This document shows positions 19,596 to 32,500 of a DNA stretch of 64,000 bases, in pieces. Both the position numbers and the translations under genes were made by a program. The DNA is from Lenzites betulinus (Eukaryota; Basidiomycota; Agaricomycetes; Polyporales; Polyporaceae): positions 186,001-250,000 of the forward strand of contig JABYQU010000005.1 of NCBI GenBank assembly GCA_022264855.1, in the 5' to 3' direction. Each line of letters opens with the position of its first letter. The stretch's first letter is position 1. The notes under the pieces are model-generated. The model searched no databases. It was given only the letters and a program-made list of their open reading frames with translations, and was not told where the DNA came from.

Positions 19596-21086
19596 GGGGG
19601 GCGGGAGGGCGCTCAGGAGCTCGGGGATGTGGTTTGAAAAGGAAGAGACAGCCTGGCGAGCGAGCGGCAGCGGCGGACGGAGTGTGACCAGGGCGCGGTC
19701 TTATGCTTATATTCGAGCGCGCGCATTCCAAAGTCGTTCCACTCACACATTTTTGACACCGCCCCAGATCCCCATGTGATAGATTAGATCATCCCAGATC
19801 TAATCTTATCGCCCGCCCGGCGCTCGCCCCTCGCCCGCGGTTTCCCCGCAAGGCTGCATCCACCCACACCACCCTCTTGCCCCGCCTCGAGCTTCGAGCA
19901 CCTTCCTCTCTCCGCCCTGAATGCCACCGCGACAGGCCCTGCGACCAGCCACGGGTCCGCATTACCAGCCCAAGCCCGGGGAGAAGCCCCTGGGCGGACA
20001 GCGCCCGTTTTCATCCCGAAAGCCTAGTCGCGGGCCTGCGGGCGGCCAGGCCGACATCGGCGGGGAAGCCGGGCGGTCTTACGTGCCGCACACTATGTCA
20101 GAGCGCAAAAGTTCGGGGAGGCGGCATAGCCATGCTACCGCCCGTTAATGTTGCGTCGTACGACGCCCTTTAGCAGCCATTAACGCGCGCTGTTCGATCC
20201 AAACGCCCCATTTCGCGGCGCATTTTTATCTGGCCTGTTCTGGGGCGTCCCTGGGCGTTCGCCGATATTAGGTAGCGAGCGTCGCCGACACTAGAGCGGG
20301 CCAGGGGCCGTCCATGGTTGTGGGCGGACGAGTGGGGCGATCAGCGAGAATGTGTATGTGGGAGGAAAGAGTCAAGACGAGCAGCGTCTGCCGTGCGTGC
20401 AGCCTTCGCTGCGAGCTCCAACGTCGCCTCGCTGGCACCGGGCATGCATTGGGCGCAAGGTTTGACTCCGGGTACGTCACCGTCCCGATCGTTCTTACTC
20501 ACCTGTAGGCGCCACCCTGCGCGCGTCTCTGGCCCCAGCTACACGTCCGGTCTATTCATGAGAACATTGCGATGGCGCGTGTGCCCTGACAAGCCGACAT
20601 GCATCGGCCAACTCGACCGAAAGACATGACACTCGCTGGAGCCACATACGACACACAGAGCCACGTCCGACGTCGAACGCACGAAGATGCTCGCGGCGAA
20701 GAAGGAACCCAGGAATGCCGGCGGGAGATGAGATGTCTTCCCCCGGGCTCATTAGTACGTGACGCTATCGCGAACCGCACGCGGGCTGCCACGACAATGC
20801 TGCTGGCCCCGGGAGGCCGACGGCGCGTCACAAGCCCCCAAGCCCAAGTACCGGCGGCGGCTTCCTCGGTCTGCACACCCAGCCGCGAGGCGCATTAATG
20901 CATGCATTGTATTCTCAGTCCTCGCCTCGCCCTCCATGATGTTGATTCCGTACGTCGTTGTCCCCAGGTTCATCTGAACCGTCCGCGCCCCCGTGCGCCC
21001 CAGCCAATCGTCGCTGCGCTATCCTCGGTGCGTCGTCATGATCCGGCGCGCACGCCTTCGTGCCCCCTGCCCAGCGCGCCGGGCAT
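19596..21086. other. 1.5-kb spacer upstream of ERG3, no firm gene
   Basis: GC-rich region between the ERG3 start codon and the stop of the aminopeptidase gene. Only one frame (19921-20148) looks faintly like a gene; the rest are overlapping short frames without family motifs. Confidence 0.4.
19921..20148 (+). CDS. Possible small basic protein, 75 aa (uncertain)
   Basis: A single-exon frame, MPPRQALRPATGPHYQPK..., follows a pyrimidine-rich leader (CTTCCTCTCTCCGCCCTGA then ATG) of the kind fungal 5' UTRs have, and is divergent from ERG3. It is rich in Arg, Pro, Gly and Ser and has no domain I recognise. GC-rich DNA makes such frames by chance, so this is a candidate only. Confidence 0.2.
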   Translation: MPPRQALRPATGPHYQPKPGEKPLGGQRPFSSRKPSRGPAGGQADIGGEAGRSYVPHTMSERKSSGRRHSHATAR

Positions 21087-23098
<2,012 letters not shown>

Positions 23099-23238
23099 CG
23101 CGCCGATCTACTGGACTAACAGTGTGAGAGTGCGCAGGCTTACAACGGTACTTACTGTACTTACTGCAGGTTACAAAGTTGTACCAGTCAAGTACGGCCG
23201 AGGCCATCGATCTCGGACCGGATCTTGCGCGAACATAC

Positions 23239-23243
23239 AAAAA
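23239..23243 (-). terminator. RNA polymerase III T5 terminator of tRNA-Leu
   Basis: On the - strand TTTTT follows the tRNA 3' end by four bases. Confidence 0.7.
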
Positions 23244-23247
23244 GCTA

Positions 23248-23327
23248 TGACGAGAGTGGGATTCGAACCCACGCCCTTTCGGACCAGATCCTTAGTCTGG
23301 CGCCTTAGACCGCTCGGCCATCTCGCC
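23248..23327 (-). tRNA. tRNA-Leu (anticodon AAG)
   Basis: Class II tRNA without intron. On the - strand the acceptor GGCGAGA pairs with TCTCGTC. The A box is TGGCCGAGCGGTCTAAGGCG. The anticodon stem CCAGA/TCTGG encloses CTAAGGA with AAG. The long variable arm and the T arm GTGGG-TTCGAAT-CCCAC follow, with discriminator A. It reads CTC/CTT leucine codons after A34 is edited to inosine. Confidence 0.95.
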
Positions 23328-23695
23328 TTATGAATTTTGTTGTTTCTACGGTGAATGTCGGTGGGGAGGAGAACCGACGGACGGCACGGAGAGGGAAGAG
23401 ATGTGTTGTGTATATGCATTCTACAGGAGGAAATCACGAAGCCTGAAGACGGCCAGGGTCTCGCAAGCTGTCTCGCATCAAATGCGCCATGTTCCATGAT
23501 TCGCGTCGACAACAACGCCCTAAAAGGCAAACATATTCCCCGATCTGGCAAAGTACAGGTGGATGATGTCACTACCACCGTCATAGAGCTTGGAACAAAG
23601 TGGCGAAGAGAGAACGTACTCCGGCACACAGCGCTCTCAAGGGGGTACATATACCGCGGTGTTGTATAGAAAGCTCGTGTATTACTACCACGACG
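23328..23695. other. Spacer between tRNA-Leu and PMI, no gene seen
   Basis: About 370 bp upstream of the phosphomannose isomerase start. Nothing gene-like; it should hold its promoter. Confidence 0.4.
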
Positions 23696-25162
23696 ATGAC
23701 CACCGCTCACAGGAACCTCATTCGCCTCAAGGCATCGACACAGGAATATGACTGGGGCAAGTCCGGTAGCACCTCTCTAGCTGCGCGTCTCGCCAAGAAC
23801 GCAGTCGCACACGGCTTCAAGATAGACGAGAACAAGTCGTACGCAGAGGTATGTCTCAGAATATTCACCATCCAACGCGAATCTCACACGAATACATGCA
23901 GATATGGATGGGCACACACGCGAACGGCCCCGCGCACCTCTTCGACGACCCAGCCACCTCGCTGCTCTCCTTCGTATCCTCCGACCCTACATTCTACCTG
24001 GGAGAAACACTCATTCGAAAATGGCCGGCCACAACACACATCCCCTACCTCTTCAAAGTCCTCTCGATCAAAAAAGCGCTCCCGCTCCAAGCCCACCCCG
24101 ACAAGGACCTCGCCGCACAGCTCCAGCAGAAAGACCCCTCCAACTTCGTGGACGCTAACCACAAACCTGAGATCGCCGTCGCCATCGGCGAACCTCTCAG
24201 CTCTACGAACAACGACGCTGAACTCGCAGTGGGCGACAAGGACACGGCGTTCACGGGCTTCGTCGGCTTCCGTCCCCTAGACGAAATCAAGACCTTCCTT
24301 GAAAAAATCCCCGAACTCGCGCAGGCGGTCGGGGACTCGATCCTCGTCACCCTCTTCACCCAGCGCCCGTCCACAGCACTACTCCGTCAGGTGTACGGCC
24401 GCCTCCTCTGGCGCGGAGTCGGCGCGCCCGACGATGTCGCCGCCGCCATCGCGACGCTCGCGCAGCGTATCGAGAGTGGCGCGCCGCTCGGTGTCCCAGA
24501 CGGCGACACGCTCGCGCGCCTTGTGCTAAAGGTGAACGGGCAGTACCCGGGGGACGCGGGCGTGCTCGCAACTACGTTCTTCATGAACCTCGTCGCGCTC
24601 CGGAAGGGCGAGGCGATCTACATCGGCGCAGACGAGGTGCATGCCTATCTTGAAGGAGGTGCGCCCATCCGTGTATGCAATCATTGGTATGCTCAAGCTG
24701 ACTGCTTGGGATTTATTAGACATCATCGAGTGCATGGCCGTCTCAGACAACGTCGTGAACGCCGCCTTTGACGCACCCGAAACGCTCGCCCCGCAGGTCT
24801 CCACCTTCGTCGACATGCTCACCTACACCGCGCGCCCCGCCGCACACTGGGCGCTCCCGCGCGCGGCGTACGCGCACTCCGGTGAGGGCCGCACGGCGCA
24901 GTACGCTCCGCCGCTGGAGGAGTTCGTCGTGCTCGGCACGCTGTTGGAGAGCGGGGCCGCAAAGGAGGAGTTGGGGGCGGTGGGTGGTCCGACTGTTGGG
25001 ATCGTGACGAGGGGGCGGGTGAGGGTCGCAGTGAGCAGGGGGGACGAGCGGTTGAATTTGAATGAGGGTGCGGTGGTATTCGTTCCGCCGGGGAATGATA
25101 TAAGCGTGGAGCTGTTGGGGGAGGGGACCGGGGAGGTTTGGTGGTCCTGCTTCGGAGTTTGA
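23696..25162 (+). CDS. PMI40: Mannose-6-phosphate isomerase (phosphomannose isomerase)
   Basis: Zinc enzyme that interconverts fructose-6-P and mannose-6-P, the entry to GDP-mannose for glycoproteins, GPI anchors and cell wall. Exons 23696-23848, 23902-24658 and 24720-25162 total 1353 nt, giving 450 residues, the normal length. Motifs: QEYDWGKSGSTSLAARLAKN, AEIWMGTHANGPA with the first exon joint inside it, LFKVLSIKKALPLQAHPDK with Gln and His zinc ligands, HKPEIAVAI with the Glu ligand, GDAGVLATTFFMNLVALRKG, and YIGADEVHAYLEG with the last His ligand followed by the second intron and DIIECMAVSDNVVNAA. The end is GEVWWSCFGV. Both introns are GT-AG and keep phase. It converges with the mevalonate kinase end 231 bp away. 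Confidence 0.96.
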
Positions 25163-25393
25163 GCGTAGACGCGAGACGAGGAGCATGTAAAAACTTACAT
25201 TCCGTGCATCATGTATACTTACCACTTACCATCTTATGTAGCATATTCTTGCAGACGCACTTGCGCCAGTCTTTAGCCATTGTATAGCAATAGGCAACGA
25301 GGCTATCCATTTAGCGTACAAACATCCGCACTCATACATCATCATCTACACAAGCACAACACACCAGCACGTTCTGACCGTATGTCCGATCGC

Positions 25394-27040
25394 TCAGACA
25401 TACAACCACTTCCCGCGGTCCGCCGCCCACTGCGACAGTTCCGCAATGGTGACACTCTCAAAGCGGCGGCGGATGGATGGGCGCAACGGGTCCTCCACCT
25501 CACGCGGCCCGGGCGTGGACGGCGGCGAGAGCGGCGGGGACACGTCGTCGCCGCCGTCGACCGTGATCGGGTCGTACGGCGAGAGAATGCCCAGCCCGGA
25601 CCCGCCGACGGCGGTCACGTACGGCCGGAAGCCGTCGGCCTCGAGGGCCTCGATGAGGGTCTGCAGCGCCTCATCGGAGAAGTCTGTGGGGTGGTGTAAG
25701 GTGTGAGCAGCCAGCTAGGATAGGGAAGCTGAAGGCCTACGTACCATCTGGGACGAGTGTGACTGCGCAACCGCCGCCACCAGCACCCGTCAACTTCGTG
25801 CTGAGGCGGTAGGGCGAGGCGGAGGTCTTTGCGCGGATAGTCTCCAGAGCGGGGTGGGACACACCGAGGGCCGCCAGGTGTATGTGGTTCTCGTCTATGA
25901 GGGCCTGATATCATCGTATTCAGCATGGTCTCGCATCAACACGTAAATCCTCGACAACGCACCGAGAGTCCAGAAAGGAGAGCACTGCGCGGCAGTTCGG
26001 GGTCCGCGAGCGCACGCCTTGCCTCGTTGCTGATCGTCTGGATCGCGTCCAGCAGCTGGCCCACGAACTCCGGCTCCTCAATCTTCTTCTGCGCAACGCC
26101 CGCGACGAGCGCCTTCGTGTCCCGCGGCACCTTCGAGTCGACGAGCAGGAAGCGCAGCGAGCGGAAGCCCTGGATCTGGTCCATCCCGCTGCGCTTGCCG
26201 TACCCGGGGCGCACGTACGCGAGCGCGCCGCCGAAGACCGCGACGGAGTTGTCGACGCCGCTCGGGTTGCCGTGCAGCACCTTCTCGGAGACAAACGCCC
26301 AGCGGTTCGCCTCTTCGGCAATTTCTGGGGGGATCGCGCGCCGGCCCTTGTGCGAGAGGTGGATGTGGCCCGGGTCGCCGGGTGCGGCAGGGCCGCGCGT
26401 CGGCGGGGGACGGAGGGAAGCTCGATGCGTTGGTGGAGAACCAGGAGGGCCATAGCGATGCAGACTGAGAAGGAGGCGGACGACCCGAGTCCGGCGCCGA
26501 TGGGGAGGGTTGAACGGCAGACAAAGTGGAATGATGGTCTGTAAACACTATATCAGACATGTTCGTGGAACTCGTAGAAGATATCACACACCTGTAACCG
26601 CTGTATGTCATCATCATGTAGAGGTAAAGGAATGCGACCGCTGCTGCGTGCGCCTTTGGCGGCATCTGGGACTCGGCCGGGAGAGCTCGGGTTTTGATGG
26701 CGTCCATCACTCGGATGTCTAGCGATTCTGGGTGCTCTTGGCCCTTTGGTACGGGGACGACGACGTCCCATGGTAGATCATCTATGTCCCACTCATGCTT
26801 GTAGTCGTCGATGTCGTTGAAGTGCACAGATATTTTGTTGTCGTGTCGTGGTGATGTTAGACCATAGCATCGCAGATCGACCGAGGCGGCAACAGCAGTC
26901 TAACAAGAGTGTCAACGAAATACAAAGCATGATAGAAGCAGCCTGCTAACGACACCGTGAACCACAGCATGCTCGCCGAACAAGATGACTTTGCCCGGAG
27001 AGCTAAAGAGCCACTCCCTGGGCTCGTGCGTCGGCGAAGT
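25394..27040 (-). CDS. ERG12: Mevalonate kinase (GHMP kinase), C-terminal module of the apparent fusion
   Basis: ATP-dependent kinase converting mevalonate to 5-phosphomevalonate for sterols, dolichol, ubiquinone and prenyl groups. Motifs in order: SPGKVILFGEHAVVHG (N-terminal GHMP motif), PPKAHAAAVAFLYLYMMM, LPIGAGLGSSASFSVCIA (ATP-binding loop), NRWAFVSEKVLHGNPSGVD (catalytic Asp region), RFLLVDSKVPRDTKALV and LTGAGGGGCAVTLVP (C-terminal motif 3). It ends SQWAADRGKWLYV at 25394. An acidic Pro-rich insert, DDVSPPLSPPSTPGPREVED, precedes the C-terminus. The frame changes by one base between LHQRIELPSV and HIHLSHKGRR; one extra base in the five-C run (G run on + at 26405-26409) would close it. 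It is continuous with the lyase upstream. Confidence 0.9.
26405..26409 (-). other. Apparent -1 frame break in mevalonate kinase (C5 run)
   Basis: Upstream of this run the frame gives IAMALLVLHQRIELPSV; downstream the conserved NRWAFVSEKVLHGNPSGVD is in the next frame. A sixth C would join them. The alternative is a 65 nt intron starting GTCCCC and ending ACAAG, which also restores frame but has a poor donor and no clear branch site. Confidence 0.6.
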
Positions 27041-28736
27041 GCGTGGCTCACCGAGAGCGAGCTTCTCCACCGCACGGCTAATAGGGTTGGGGATCCTGAT
27101 GTAGTCGTTCGCAGCGAAAGTAATCGCGCCAGCTTCGATCAACGCGTGCCGGAGGTCGTCGAGCAAATCCGCGGGATCCTCGATTCCAACACACAACCGA
27201 ATAAGGTCCTCGGGTAGACCACGAGCGGCCCGAATAGCAGGATCAATGGAAGCGTGCCTGTGCAGGGACGGTGAACAAGGGAAGCTCGACCCTGCAGGGA
27301 ATGCACTTACGACATGACACAAGGCATGCTGATCAAGCTGTTCACGCAGCCAAAACTCACACTAATGCCCCACAGACGGGTGGCAGCGACGATACGCTCG
27401 CTGAGCTCCTTGTCTCCGGTCTCGAAGGACAACACGGCACCATAACCTGGTGCACAACACATTAGGATAGCTCAGGCAACCCTGGTACACCAGGGCTTAC
27501 CGTCGGAGATACGATCGTGAATTTCTTTGCCAGGGTGGTCGGGCAGCCCCGGGTAGTGAGTAACGAAGCCAAGCTTCGAGAGCATCTGAGCGACGAGCAT
27601 AGAGGTAGACTGCTGGCGGTCCATCCGGATAGCAAGAGTCTTCATACCACGCAGGAGAAGGAAAGAGTCGAATGGGCTGAGCGCGTTTCCAACCGAGTTA
27701 ATGAGGAATGCGATTTCCTGCGAAGCGCTCAGCTGAGGAACCGAAGTACAGATTGATTGGAAGCTCAGCGTACCTTCGCGATGTCATCGCGGTTGCAGGT
27801 AATAACTCCGGCCATAAGGTCGTGGTGGCCGCTCAGATACTTGGTAGCGCTGTCATAGACAATGTCCGCGCCGTGCTCCAAAGGCCTCTGCAGGTACGGG
27901 CTCATCATGGTGTTGTCGACGACCACGATCGCGTCCTCGCACGTCTCCTTGACATGCGCGCTAATTCCGGCAATGTCCACAATCTTGAGGAGCGGATTCG
28001 TAGGGGACTCCAGGAGTACCATAGCCGTCTTCCCAGGCCGGAGGACAGGAATCACCGATTCAGCCTTGGTAGTGTCGACATGGTGGACAGTGACGCCCAT
28101 GTGCGTGCGAAGGTAGGTGAGCAGGCGGTTTGTTCCGCCATACAGGTCGTCACCGGCAATGACCTCGGAGCCAGGCTTGAGGAGGCGGGTAATGATGTCG
28201 AGCGCGGCCATGCCGCTCGACACAGAGAATGCATGGGCAGCAGACGAGATCTTCGCAATGTGGTGCTCTGCAAAGTATATTCAATATCGACTGCGTTCCG
28301 CTAACCGAAACCCGGCGCCTGGCGATATTCAAAAACGTGCTTGCAGCATGACTCCTCCACGCTGCACTGGACAGCCTGCCATCCACTGGACAGAGATTTC
28401 ATTTTGGGAGGCCATATACACCCCCCGAGCATACACAAACTTCTTCATTCTCAAAACCGGTGGGGAAAACCTACCTAGATGACTCCTGGTGGGGTTCCCG
28501 CTCCGGGTGTAATCATATCGATTGCCGACACCCTTGAACGTCGCGCTCTGGTAGATGGGCACGCTGGAGCTCCCGTGCTGGTCCTTGTGGTCCGCATCGG
28601 GCGAGTCCACAGTCGCGCAAAGCGTCGAAAAGCGGTAAGGCTGCCTGGGCCGAGTGAGAGAGGGAGAATCCGGTTCTGGAGTCGGGAGGTTGTGGTGCCC
28701 GGGCGCTTTGGCCAAAGAGCTAGCCTGAGACGCCAT
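27041..28736 (-). CDS. Cystathionine beta-lyase (PLP enzyme), N-terminal module of the apparent fusion
   Basis: PLP enzyme of the Cys/Met metabolism family that cleaves cystathionine to homocysteine. Exon 1 starts MASQASSLAKAPGHHNLPTP at 28736 and reaches PIYQSATFKGVGNRYDYTRS and GNPTRSHL. A 207 nt intron follows, then EHHIAKISSAAHAFSVSSGM. Downstream are VVVDNTMMSPYLQRPLEHGA, the PLP lysine in YDSATKYLSGHHDLMAGVI, NSVGNALSPFDSFLLLRGMK, RLWGISVSFGCVNSLISMPC and HASIDPAIRAARGLPEDLIR. SATKYLSGHHDLMAG points to a beta-lyase (Str3/MetG type) rather than a gamma-lyase. After the normal end of the family (DLLDDLRHALIEAGA) the frame continues into mevalonate kinase instead of stopping. Confidence 0.88.
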
Positions 28737-29523
28737 CGTCGGTGATGAGCGCGAGGTTGCAGCCAAAAAAGGGGGGGCTAGGTTTATGTGTTGGTCGGAC
28801 AAGAACGAGGACGTCAGACGAGCTTTTGGGAGTTGGAGGAGGAGAACGAGTCGGAGTCGGGCCACCGCAAGTAACAATATCCCCGCATCACGTGCACCAT
28901 AGCTTGTCAAAATCGCGCAATATTGGGCGTGTAGACGCCCGCTCCTTCCCGGGCTTCTCCATTACAATCGGTGTGTCCCCAACGACCATTTTGCGTCGCG
29001 GCGCCCGCGAGGACAGGGAATATTGGGGAACCCGAAGCGAAATATCATGTAATGATGGGGAAAGGGGAGTACAAATAATACAGTTTTACTCTCGACTCTA
29101 CTAGATGAAAAGCGTCCGTGACAATGGTAAACAGCGGGGGAGACAGAGATGGTAGACGTACGGTGCAGACTAACAAGCTACAGTAGATACGACAGTAGGT
29201 GAGCTGTGTTCAACACATACAATATATGGGAGTGGGGGATATTAAGAACCAGGGTAGTAATAGTCGGCGCCCGTGGCGGGGGGGTCGGTATGCGGAGCAA
29301 GGAGGATGGGGCGAGACGAAAAAACGACGACGGAAGTGTGGCTGATCAGTGTTCCTACTGCTGTGGTACCGAACCCGAGTGTTATGTAGTGTTATATGTG
29401 ACGAGCTATTCAGATGATGCGGGACGTGCGAGCGACAGATGCAAATGTGGAAAGGTGTGGTGAGCGTGCGTGTGAGATGGTGCTTCCAAGCTACGCTCTT
29501 GTGCAGGGAAGTGGGTCGTGAGG
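28737..29523. other. Lyase promoter and histidine kinase 3' flank, no gene seen
   Basis: About 790 bp between the lyase start codon and the histidine kinase stop codon. No convincing frame; it should hold the promoter of the lyase-kinase unit. Confidence 0.4.
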
Positions 29524-32500
29524 TCATGATACCCCTAGTTTTTGGAACATGATATCGAGTGTCTTGAACGCGACAGGCTTGACGAGACTGCGGGTAGACA
29601 AGGTCAGTGCTATACAACACTGATGCTTGAGGTGATGCACTCACTATCCATCAACGCCAGCCTCGAAGGCCCTCCGCTTATCCTCGAGCGAGGACATGCC
29701 CGTCAGGGCCAGGATCCGGGTAGGCTGTGTCTTCAGCTCCTTCTCTTCCTTGCGGCGGCTAGACTCGATCTCACGCATCTGCGAAGTCGCGCCCACGCCG
29801 TCCAAGATAGGCATAGATAAATCTAACAGAACCACGCTGGAAGGTGGCGGAGATGAGTTGCCGCGGCACAATCCACGCAAAGTGTACGTACTCAAAGTGT
29901 CCGTCACTCTCGAAGGTCCGGACGCCTTCTAGACCGTCAACGGCCTCGCGGTAGTCGTACCCCTGCGGAGTTACAACGGTGATCAGAATGGAGCTGCGGC
30001 TCAACGGGGAGGGAGACAGTCGTACCATATTTTTAAGCCATTTTACACTGTGAAGAAAATTCGGTCAACCAATGGGTATATAAAGCACAAGAGAGCACAC
30101 GTACAGCAGGTTGCGCAAGATGCTGTTGTCCTCGACCACCAGCACCCGTGGAGGCCCACTCGGCTCGACAGTGCCTACGGACGCCTTGAGGAGTGTCCCA
30201 CCCGTGCCGACCGATATCGTCGAGCTGGACGGTATTGGGGATATCTGCGGCGAATTCGGCACAGACTCTATCTCGTTCTCGTCTTGCTCCATGGTCGACG
30301 GCATCTGCGACCAACTGGAGAGCGGATGCGCCGTCACCGCCCTAGGGCCGAGGAGTGGTCTCATGGGCTTGGAAAACGCCAGGGTACTGTCGCCGACGAC
30401 CTCTTCGACATACCTATGTGCGAATGAAACACTCTCCGGGAGGTCGAACGACGACGAGCGCGAAGGAGAGTCCGGCCTCTGGATGTGGTGTTGTACTGCT
30501 ACGCTGGGGCGCGCGCCTTTGCCGATATTGAGCGCATGTAACGACAGCTTGAGCGCAGCGACGAGTCGACAGGGGCCCACGGGCTTGTACACAATCCTGC
30601 AGAAGCCGCCGATGCTCTCGTACTCGTTGACGATTGCCATCAGCCGCGGGTCTCCTCGCGCGGAGGAGAGGATGATGAACGGCCGCGACGCATTCTTCTG
30701 CTCGATTGCGAACGTCACCGGGGTCGGGTCCTCGTTCACGATCACGATGTCCCCGGAGTCGTCCTCGGTCAACGTGAAGCCCCAGTCGGACACGATGTAT
30801 TGCGTGAGAACCTTGCGGAGGAGCTGCACGCCCTGGATGGAGTCATCGATCGCCAGTAGGGAGATGGTGGGACGCTGGCCGTAGTCTAGGACCTTTGCCA
30901 GCTCCGAGGCAAAGTTCGTCGGCTCGCTCGGGCTCTCGACCGCCTCAGCGTTGAACGTCACCTTGATCTCGGTGCCCACGCCCTCAGCACTCCACACGTC
31001 TACCTTGCCGTCGACGCTTGGCGATCGCACGATGCTGTTCACGATAGCAAGGCCGAGCCCCGTTCCAGTCTGGAGCGGATTCTCTTGGGAAAACGGATGG
31101 AAGAGCTGGTTCTGTATTGAGGAGCGTGAGTATGCGCCACTCTCTCAGATCTGGCGGACAGTGGAGTTTTACCTTCAAGAAGTGTTGGCTGATACCCTGT
31201 GCAGCCATATGTCAGTGACAATAAGAATGCAAGCGTCCAATCGCAACCTGCGTACCTTTCCTGTATCGATGACAGACAGCTCGATCCTGATCTTGCCCGG
31301 TGGCGTGTCGCTCGAAGGTGGTAACTGACGCAACATTACGTGCACATAGCCGTTCTGCATCAGACGAGCGTCAGCCTGACCATTCCTCCCACCCGCTCAA
31401 ACTCCCAAGACAACGCACCGATGTGAACTTGAGGCTGTTCCCGAACACGTTCATGAGTATGCGTCTGATGCCGCCTTTCTCGCAACGGAATGTCCACCCC
31501 TGTGGCACGTGTGAGCGTTTTACGCACACGATCGAACTCAGCTAATTGCGGCGCTAGACATATACATACAGTTTCGCTGTGGCCAACGTCTATCACGGTC
31601 TCGACATGCTTGTTCGAAATAGGCTGCACAACAGACTGTTGGCGGTCTGGCTTTGGGGGTGAATACACGCTTCCAATCTCGCTCGTGAACATCCGTGCGC
31701 GGTGGCCAATCCAACAGCCCTCCGTCGCATCCTCCACCAGTTGCATCAGGTTGACCCTGCAGGTAAAGATGTTAGCGCGCGCTGAACGGTAATACCCCAA
31801 CTTTCACCTACCTGCTGAGATGGATGACGTTCTCGACGCCGCCCGCCTTCGCATTCCCGCTTAACTTCGTGAAATCCAAGACATGGTTAACGGTCTCAAC
31901 TAAGGACGTCCCACATGCCTGAACGGTCTGCAAGAACGACGCTTGGCTGTGATTGAGAGTCGTCTCCGAGAGCAATTCTGCTGAAGCAAGAATCTGTGGC
32001 AAGACATCAGACATGCTCGTCATACGCCATACGAAGCGACAGATGGACATACCCCATGTAACGGTGTGCGAAGTTCATGCGAGATGCTAAAGCAGAACAT
32101 GCGTTAGGATGAACATATACAGCCGAAGGAGATACGAGAGTACGCACTTCGAGATGAACAAGCTCTTCGCCTTATCTGCCAAGATCATGCGACGCTTGAG
32201 AACCGCGGACAAGATGATGACCCCTGCAAAGCCAGTCAGTCGCGGACACGAGGACGATCCAGTACCGTTCTGACATACCGATCGCACGGAGATACGACAG
32301 CTCATGACCCTCAAGCTATCAGTCCGATATTCGCATTAGCGCCTCACCAGGATTGAAAATGATCCTGGAAGCTCACGAATGGCGTTGTCCGCTCGCCGGT
32401 GCTGTATGCACACAGCAGTGCGAAAGGCCGCTTGTCTATGTTATATATTGGGACCGCTGATCAAGTCACTCGTGTAAGCCATCCCCGCTCCTGGCAGCGC

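Larger units (their letters stand above)
25394..28736 (-). other. Apparent fused reading unit: cystathionine beta-lyase + mevalonate kinase
   Basis: Both modules below are on the - strand and share one open frame across their junction. The last lyase exon runs from the lyase C-terminal helix (VGIEDPADLLDDLRHALIEA) through a ~40-residue linker (...RAVEKLALGEPRTSPTHEPR) directly into the kinase N-terminal motif SPGKVILFGEHAVVHG. There is no stop between them. From the exon start near 27258 to that motif near 26975 there is no ATG in any forward frame, so the kinase has no visible start of its own. A GTGAGC inside the linker pairs with an AG only 34 nt on and would break the frame. The simplest reading is one bifunctional protein of roughly 900 residues. 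Confidence 0.65.

Noticed and set aside
27004..27065. GTGAGC...CCCAG in the lyase-kinase linker as an intron separating the two genes
   Set aside because: It would be 34 nt long, shorter than others here, and removing it shifts the frame out of mevalonate kinase.
27708..28304. 198-codon + strand frame opposite the lyase gene
   Set aside because: It is antisense to conserved lyase exons such as the PLP-lysine motif and has no motif of its own.
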